Assembly (NCBI GenBank): GCA_029204045.2
Contig: CM055071.1
Span: 24,537,693 to 24,601,692 of the forward strand
Origin: Tillandsia leiboldiana
Taxonomy: Eukaryota; Streptophyta; Magnoliopsida; Poales; Bromeliaceae
DNA: 64,000 nt
Direction: 5' to 3'
Shown here: piece by piece, positions 57,316 to 64,000 of the stretch
How positions within the stretch are numbered: position 1 is the first letter of the stretch
Layout: each line of letters opens with the position of its first letter
Notes under the pieces: generated by a model
Told to the model about the DNA's origin: nothing
What the model saw: only the letters and a program-made list of their open reading frames with translations
Databases searched by the model: none
Program-made: the position numbers and the translations under genes

Positions 57316-60300
57316 TGTGATGACCCCGATCTCCGCAGAGCTTTTGCAGTGTAAATTGTGGCTTCTAGAGGCCTATGATGTGTGTTGGAGTTGGTTGCAC
57401 ACAAATCAGACTTCAGATTTGAACCCAGCATGAAATTTGGATAAAGAATACCTGTCCGGATGCGTTCAACAAATTTTAGAAGTGGATTTTGGCAAAACGC
57501 GACTTCGGATTTGGATTCACCCCGGAAAACGATGAAAATGGACTACTTACTTGTATTTTTTGGAGCCCGGATGCCAAAACACGGATTTCGAGGCAATTGT
57601 TACTGTTCCGGCCGGCCGGGGGGCAGCGCCGGCGGTGACGGGCAGCGACGGAGCGCGGCGGCGAGGGCGCGGGCAGGCGCATGCGCGGCAGCGGGCAGGC
57701 CGGTCAATGAGTTTTGGCGTGCACCGGGACCAGCCAACGCTGGGAATGCCACGTGTCGTGCGCTGGTTGGCGGTCAATGCACGCGCGATAGCGCGCCAGG
57801 CGCGGCGCACCATGGACCCCGCCCGAGCCATGTGGCGTCCGCTGGTTGGCGGGCGCAGCGACCCGACTGGGCCGCCGTGAACCGCGGCCCACGGTTCCCG
57901 CCGTGGACCGCGTCACCACGCGGCGCACCGCGATTGGCGGGCGCGCGTGCACCGGGCGCGCGGGGCGCGGATGGGTGACGTGGTGGGCCGAGAGGGTTTC
58001 AGGCGCGCACAATAACGGGCCAGGCCCGGCACTGTAGCAGCCCGAAGGATTTCGGGCGCGCGGAAATTGGGCCCAAAAAGCCCATGTGGTTTCTTTTTGG
58101 GGAAGGCCTACAAATAGGCCATTTGCTCTTCGGTTTTGGGCCTTTTCCCGAGCCTAAATGCGAATGAGCCCTATTGGAAACTTGTTTATCATCTTGTGCT
58201 GGATCTTGTGAAGGAAGCTCGGATTTTTTGGAGGCCGCAGCATCGACGACTTCGGCATCGTAGCGCAGAGCGACGTTATTTCATCGGAGGCCCGTTATCG
58301 TCGCATTTCTGTCCACGAGGTCCACAGAGCTACTTCGATGGAATTTTTGGATGATTTTTGTGGCATCGTTTCATGAGAGGTAGGTCTTCGATTTCTGTGT
58401 TTATCACCTTGCTTTCTTTTGAGTTCTTGGCATGGTTTACGTGGCATCTTTGAACCTCTTTTCTGCTGGTGGTTTTTCTGGACAGCGGAGGCTTGTCGGA
58501 TTTTTATCTCTGCACTCGGTTATCGGATTTCGACATATGAGGACTCGATCAACATCTACTCTTCGCGAGGATCGCCATCGTATTTTTATTGGAATTTTTG
58601 GAGGAATATTCAAAGGTTATAATTAAGCTTTGGGGACTATTTTGCTGCAGGTTGGGTTTATGAGGGAGTTAACATACCGCGATGTTTTATTTTTATCTTG
58701 GCCTACAGGTGTCGGATTGAGGAGTATAAATACTCGATTTGGGGCTACTCGTCGCGAGGATCACAGCGGTGATTTTTCTGGATTTTTATGAGGACTGGGC
58801 AGAGGTGAAATTCCTTATTTTCTGTGCTGGTTTTGGCAAACAGCAAGTGTTGTGTTTGGAACTGCTACTGTTGATGCATGTGTGGTACTTTTTGCAGTGA
58901 TTCGCAGATTTGGGTATCTTACGGAGAGTTGGGCATAGAGGAGGTTATTATGGTTGTGGAACGTGCATTTTCCAGGTGGGTTGCTTCGCCTCCAAAATCG
59001 GTGGACTATTCATTATTCTATTGTGTAGTAAATCATACATGATTGTTAGATGTGTTAGGAAGCATGTTAGATTTAGAGAGGATGTTCTCGCGTTGTTATC
59101 ATGATCATGTTGATGTATGCTTCCTATCTGTGTTAACTTAGTACCACTATTGGAACTTGACCTAGCACCCTGTCATATGTTGCATGTGTAAACCAGTAGA
59201 AAACCCTCACTTGGGCTAGGTTTATTTATGCTTTAGACATCCACACTTCTTATTCTATTCCTAGACATAGTGTTATCCTCGCCCGGGTAGTGGGCCGAGG
59301 GGTCGGGATTTCTCTTAGTGTGGGATGCATGTTACACTCGTGCTTGGCGGCAGAGTGGAGTCTGGTAGATGTAGCTGGTCTTTTATCTGTGACGGGAACC
59401 GTTTGGGTGAACGGTGGTCCCGGGATGTCTTGTTTCTCTGATTTATGTGTTGCCACTGTGTTAGTGGCAATAGTATACTAGTGATAGCAGGACCTGAACC
59501 CAGAGCCTTTTGGACACACACATGATTTTAGTCAACCAATGTTTTCTTCCCAATATCGAACTGTCGCCGGAGTCTGTTCTTGTCTGATTGGACGAAGGCA
59601 TTAGCCCTTCGGGGTTTGGGTATAACAATTTATTTTCTAACTGTTTTTCTTAAAAAACTAAAAATCATTAAAAATGAGTTTTTCCTTAAATCAAGATGGC
59701 TTTTCAAAATGGAACTACTTTTAGTCCTCACCCCGCGTGGGTTTGAGTGAAAAAATGATATCCAGTAAGAAATGTCATATTTTTCTCGTAAACTTCCCCA
59801 CTCGAGAGGATTCGAGTGGTCTGGGTTCTAAGGGCTGCCTTTTTCTTTGGGTCGAGAACAACGAAAGGCTATGCCTAGAGCATGTTCTTGTTTGATTTGG
59901 GTTGTGGGTTCTAGTCTTTCGGGGTTCCCGGACCCTTCAGTGTTGTTGGTTGTGTGTACCCAGCTAGTGAGTTTACATGTGGAGTTGATGTTCTTTTTGG
60001 GGAGCCGTTGGGTTGACAGCGGTCCCGACTGTTCGAGTGGTTCCTGTTAGTGAGTTAGAGATGTGATTTGGATACTGTCTATCTTGTTGATCGTGGATTT
60101 GGACTATAGCTTGCATGAGCCATATTTGAGCTCGACAGAGATGCGCAGATACTTTCCTCGGTGGGGTCGCGCCCCTCGAGTGCCACTCCGGAGCTGGGCC
60201 TGTTACTTTGCTATCGTGACTTGTCGACGCAGTCCCTCTGGCTGGGCCAGTTTTGGCAATCACGGACACCCTACGTAAGTCCGGTCCCTCCCAGGGATGT

Positions 60301-61066
60301 AACGACCGTAGGTGGGCGCAGGTTTGACTGGACCCTATGTGGCAGTCAGTATTGATTGGGTGATTATATTGAGAGATAGTAGGTGCATCATGTTTCCATC
60401 TGTTCCACTTCTTGAGCATTTAGATAGAGTCATAGTAGCTGTAAAGTTATTTTCCAGCTCCTTTCCTTTCAGTACTGTATTTGTTACTTTATGCCTCTAG
60501 TAGACTTAGTGGGCAGACCGTCGGGTTTGGTTGCGTTACCCACTGAGAAGTACAGTGGGATGTGGTTCTCACACCAGCTGTGGTGTATTTTCCCCAGGGA
60601 CACTTTCCTGTTGCTCATCGAGGCGAGGGAGTCGCGAGCTAGATCCCTACCTGTCCTTGGAGAGTAGCAGTAGCGGTACCCCCTTCATTGGAGATCTATT
60701 AGTACAGTCAGCAGTTGGTTTATTTGTTTTTACTTTTGAGAGACATTTGTATTGTGAGGATCTGACTTGTACTGAGAGCCTGTACACTGATGTATTATTG
60801 GGTTTACCTCCCTGTTTAGTTTTGGTTATTGTATTTTGAGGATATTGTATATGATCGTATTTGGGAGATGGATATTGTATCTTTATTTTCAGTTGTACAG
60901 TGATGGGATTTTAGTCTTTCAGTAGTTTACTTTTCATCTCTGATATCTGTATTGCTATCGTATCATTCTTTTTGCAGGTTAGACGCTTCATCTACACGGG
61001 GTTTTCCGTATGGGCGGCGGATCTGTTGGCGGGCCCGGGTCACAATTTTGATCCCGGGACGTGACA
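57316..61066 (+). mobile_element. Second copy of E6 3' LTR
   Basis: Corresponds to 33969-37736 (3751 versus 3768 bp) and is followed by the same CATGC flank. The TATA-like CCTACAAATAGG is at 58107-58118. Confidence 0.87.
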
Positions 61067-62194
61067 CATGCAGTACTAGGAGTAAACTAAAAATAATTTG
61101 GGGTTCCGATAAATTTTTTGTAATTTCCTAGGCAACTATAAGATTTATCAACTGTAAAAATAGACATACTAGATATGATCAACATGCATACAGAAGCATT
61201 AGAGGGCATTCCATACAGTTTGGAATTGTTTCCAACCCACCTAGAATGCTTTCCGTAGGCAAAGCCGAAGTCGGGGAAGCGCCGAACCCACAATCTGCCG
61301 AAACTGCCGAAACTCCACCCCGTGCGCGCACTCTATCGAGTGTCTCGGAAAATCCCCTGAAGCTCACAGCAGCCTCCCAGTCCCTCAGCAAGGTCCCTGC
61401 GTGCTCCGGCCAACTTCGCTGCCAGCCCACAGCACGCACGCATGCACCCTCGTCGGCTCCGTGCAGTGCAACTCCGAAAACCTGCAGCCCATGCAGCACA
61501 AGCTGCTCCTCATGGCGAAGGGAAAAAAGAGGGAAGGAAAGCAACAAAATCCAAGCTCAAAATCCTACTCAAAATCCAGAGAAGAAACAAAAAATCCAAA
61601 GCTTGGAGAAGCATCAAACTCACCTTGGATGCTGCCAGCCGCGCGCGCGCAACTCTCGCTCAAACTCCTCTCAGCAAGACAAGCCTTCCACTTGATCTAT
61701 CTTCCCTTCTCTTCTCTTCTCTCTCTTTCTTCCTCTGGTTGTAATGGAGTAGAGGAGTGGTAGCTGGCCTATTTAATGAAGGTGGCGAGGTGTGATGACG
61801 GTGCAGGGGGTAGATGGGAAGTGAAAAGACGCAAAAGCCCTCACTCAAAATAAGAAATCTCCAAATCCCAACATCCTGGAGGCTGGGGTACCGGTACCCA
61901 CCCTTCAGTACCGGTACCCACCACCAGTTCCGGAACACAAGGCCCGGTTCCGAAACCAAACCTTCAGTTCTGGAACACAATGCCCAGTTCCAGAACTCCA
62001 AGCCTCCCAGGCTGATCCGCAGGCTGAAGCTCCCAATGTCATGCCGCCACTCACTTTTCCCCCGGAGGCTCGCGCATCGATCCGAAACCATCCCGAACTC
62101 CACTGTAATCATAAATACACATGTCCTCACGTGGTATCCACCCACCATGCTCATATACGAGTCGGTGCTCTACACCTAACCCCGGTACTCTACA
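61067..62194 (-). mobile_element. Second copy of E7 3' LTR remnant
   Basis: Corresponds to 37737-38868. The palindromic array is at 61889-61995 with one inter-core spacing reduced to 19 bp by a single lost C. Confidence 0.85.
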
Positions 62195-62583
62195 TCCTCC
62201 CCTCCTTAGGAGGGTTTCGTCCTCGAAACCAAATAGAATCAAAATCTCAGGAGGGTGTCTCAAATAAATGGGGACAAGAAATCCTCAACTCATCTTCAGG
62301 CTCCCAGCTGGCCTATCGCTCATCATGATGGCTCCATAGGACCTTCACAAAAGGTATGACCCAATTGCGCAATTCCTTTGTTTCCCGGGCAAGAATTCGC
62401 ATCGGTCGCTCCTGATAGCTCAAATCCTCGTCCAACTCTAAGGAAGTGAAGTCCAAAACATGCGAGGGATCAAAAACATACTTCCTCAGGATGGATACGT
62501 GAAATACAATCATGGGTGCCTGCCAAACATGGCGGTAGCGCAACTCGGTAAGCAACTGGTCCAATGCGCTCTAACACCTCAAA
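62195..62583 (-). pseudogene. Second copy of E7 chromodomain end and PPT
   Basis: Corresponds to 38869-39256, with FEVLERIGPVAYR and DLSYQERPMRILARE readable. One extra base near 62507 shifts the frame between the two segments, where the first copy is open. Confidence 0.83.
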
Positions 62584-64000
62584 TGTCACACCCCGGGTGT
62601 AAACCAGAATCCGGGCTCGTCCACACATCCGCCGTGCACACAGAATTTTCCGTGTACACGAAGCGCTGGTAACCTGCTCAGATAAGAGAGATAATGAAAG
62701 AGCATAAAACAGAGCTAAACTACAACTAATACATCTCATATAAAGCTGGAAAGTAAAAGTACAAAAAGAAAACTCTCAAATATACATGTGTCTCTCCCAG
62801 CTCACCAATCAAATACAACCAGTTGGCTGAAGCCAGACCCAAAAGAAAAGAAAATACAACTGTCTGAGTATATAAGGGGGGAATACATCAAAACTGCTAA
62901 ACTCACGAACAGGGTAGACGGCTATCTAATCCGCTATCCTCTTACCTCGATCCGCCGAGGAGGGTCCCGCCACTCCAGCAGATGACTCTGAAAAACAAAG
63001 GGGAAGAAGAAACAGGAAAACTGTGGGGGGGTGAGAACTACTATAAAAACAGTAGCCTCCCCTAGTGGGTTAGATCTCAAACTCAGACATGCCCACTAGG
63101 TCTACCAGAGGCGAAAAAGAAACAAGGGTGGTAAGCTATAAATATAACTACTGATGAAAAAACTACCACTAGTATGCCTCTAAAATACCAAGCTAAAAGA
63201 ATAGCTAAATGTATGCATCAGAGTATATATGCCTGCCTGAACAACCCAATCTAAACACCGGTAAACACTGGTACTGCCTGCTGTGCCTACCAACTCAAAA
63301 CTTAGCTGCGGGATGCAGACCGGCTCCTGGCCGGCACGGTCTCATCCCAAAAAGCAACAGACCGGCTCCTAACCGGCACGGTCACACACACTCCGGAGTG
63401 GCACTCGAGGGGAGCGACCCACACGAGTGAAATAAGTAGCCATAAGTAACCTGATATAGTAGGACTGGATCATGACTCTAATCAAGTGGGAAAAACCATT
63501 CACTAAAGAAAGCCCGATCCCCTCTCCCCCAATCTGATGCATTAGTAACAGCCCGGTCAACTGCCCAAAATTCGCGGTTGCCGCAATACCCCGCCATCAG
63601 GCCCTGCCTGTCCCGAATCCCCAGAATCCTGACTACACTATCCCAGCCCCTGCTCGAACCCGAGCATACTATCCCCTGAGTCTAGATAACAGGAGAAAGA
63701 ATAAAAGCATGGTTTCTCCTAAGTCAGTTCCAGCATGATAGTGTAGCAGAAAAAGGTGGCCCAACTAGGTGACCATACAAGCATGCATAAGTCCTTTTAT
63801 TTAGTAAAATGATTCCAGGTATTCCAATTCTTACAAAAATTAAAGTATGCTATTGCTTGATTATCCGATGTACTAATTTGCCCCAAAGCTCTATACACAT
63901 GCATAAAACTCCCCAATATACATAAAACATGATATGGTCTTAGCATACTATTCCCAAGGGATTTAGACAACATTCCATTTGCAAGAAAAAACCATTTACT
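62584..64000 (-). mobile_element. Second copy of solo LTR S3, cut by the window end
   Basis: Starts TGTCACACCCCGGGTG after TCAAA (62579-62583). It follows 39257-40672 almost base for base to the last base of the window. The Cassandra position would fall about 1.1 kb beyond the window. Confidence 0.87.

Overview
This window is repeat-only DNA from a flowering-plant genome, probably pericentromeric or other gene-poor heterochromatin. Every recognisable coding segment is gag-pol of Ty3/gypsy LTR retrotransposons of the Tekay/Del chromovirus type: order PR-RT-RNaseH-INT, a GPF/Y region and a C-terminal chromodomain, with a primer-binding site (PBS) matching initiator tRNA-Met. There is also one Cassandra-type TRIM whose LTRs carry 5S rRNA-like sequence. 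I found no host protein gene, tRNA gene or functional rRNA gene. The species cannot be named from the sequence.

Layout, using local names. S2 (1-1447) is the end of an LTR lying in the 3' LTR of E1 (1448-2499). E1 is an old minus-strand element with pol pieces at 2500-3706 and 23791-24848. E2 (minus strand, LTRs 3707-8117 and 19199-23790) is inserted in the integrase of E1. E3 (plus strand, 8408-17439) is inserted in the already deleted internal region of E2. E1>E2>E3 is proven by target-site duplications (TSDs) and by reading-frame continuity across the insertion. From 24849 to 26232 lies a degenerate segment that starts with an integrase fragment. S1 (26238-29870) is a solo LTR inside the leader/gag of E4, whose 5' LTR is 30344-33133. 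E4 abuts E6 (plus strand, pol remnant 33134-33968, 3' LTR 33969-37736). E6 in turn sits in the 3' LTR of E7 (37737-38868). E7 is a minus-strand element (pol and gag 38869-47769, 5' LTR from 47770) interrupted by solo LTR S3 (39257-43091), which carries the Cassandra TRIM (41751-42324).

A 100-N gap (48162-48261) follows. After it, 48262-64000 repeats 24849-40672 feature by feature, including every TSD and insertion point, and differs mainly by single-base indels. This is most simply an assembly duplication (unmerged contig overlap or haplotig), not a biological one. The second copy begins at exactly the base where the first copy departs from E1, so the 24849 junction is itself suspect.

The relative ages agree with the nesting. 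By eye the E3 LTRs differ at only a few sites in 2.8 kb, the E2 LTRs at roughly 1-2 percent, and the E1 and E4 LTRs at about 10 percent. All coding regions carry frameshifts, stops or large deletions, so nothing here looks autonomous. The points of most interest are the Cassandra element, the recent but gag-less E3, the ordered arrays of palindromic or G-box motifs in LTR promoters, and a conserved 8-nt spacer between LTR and PBS.
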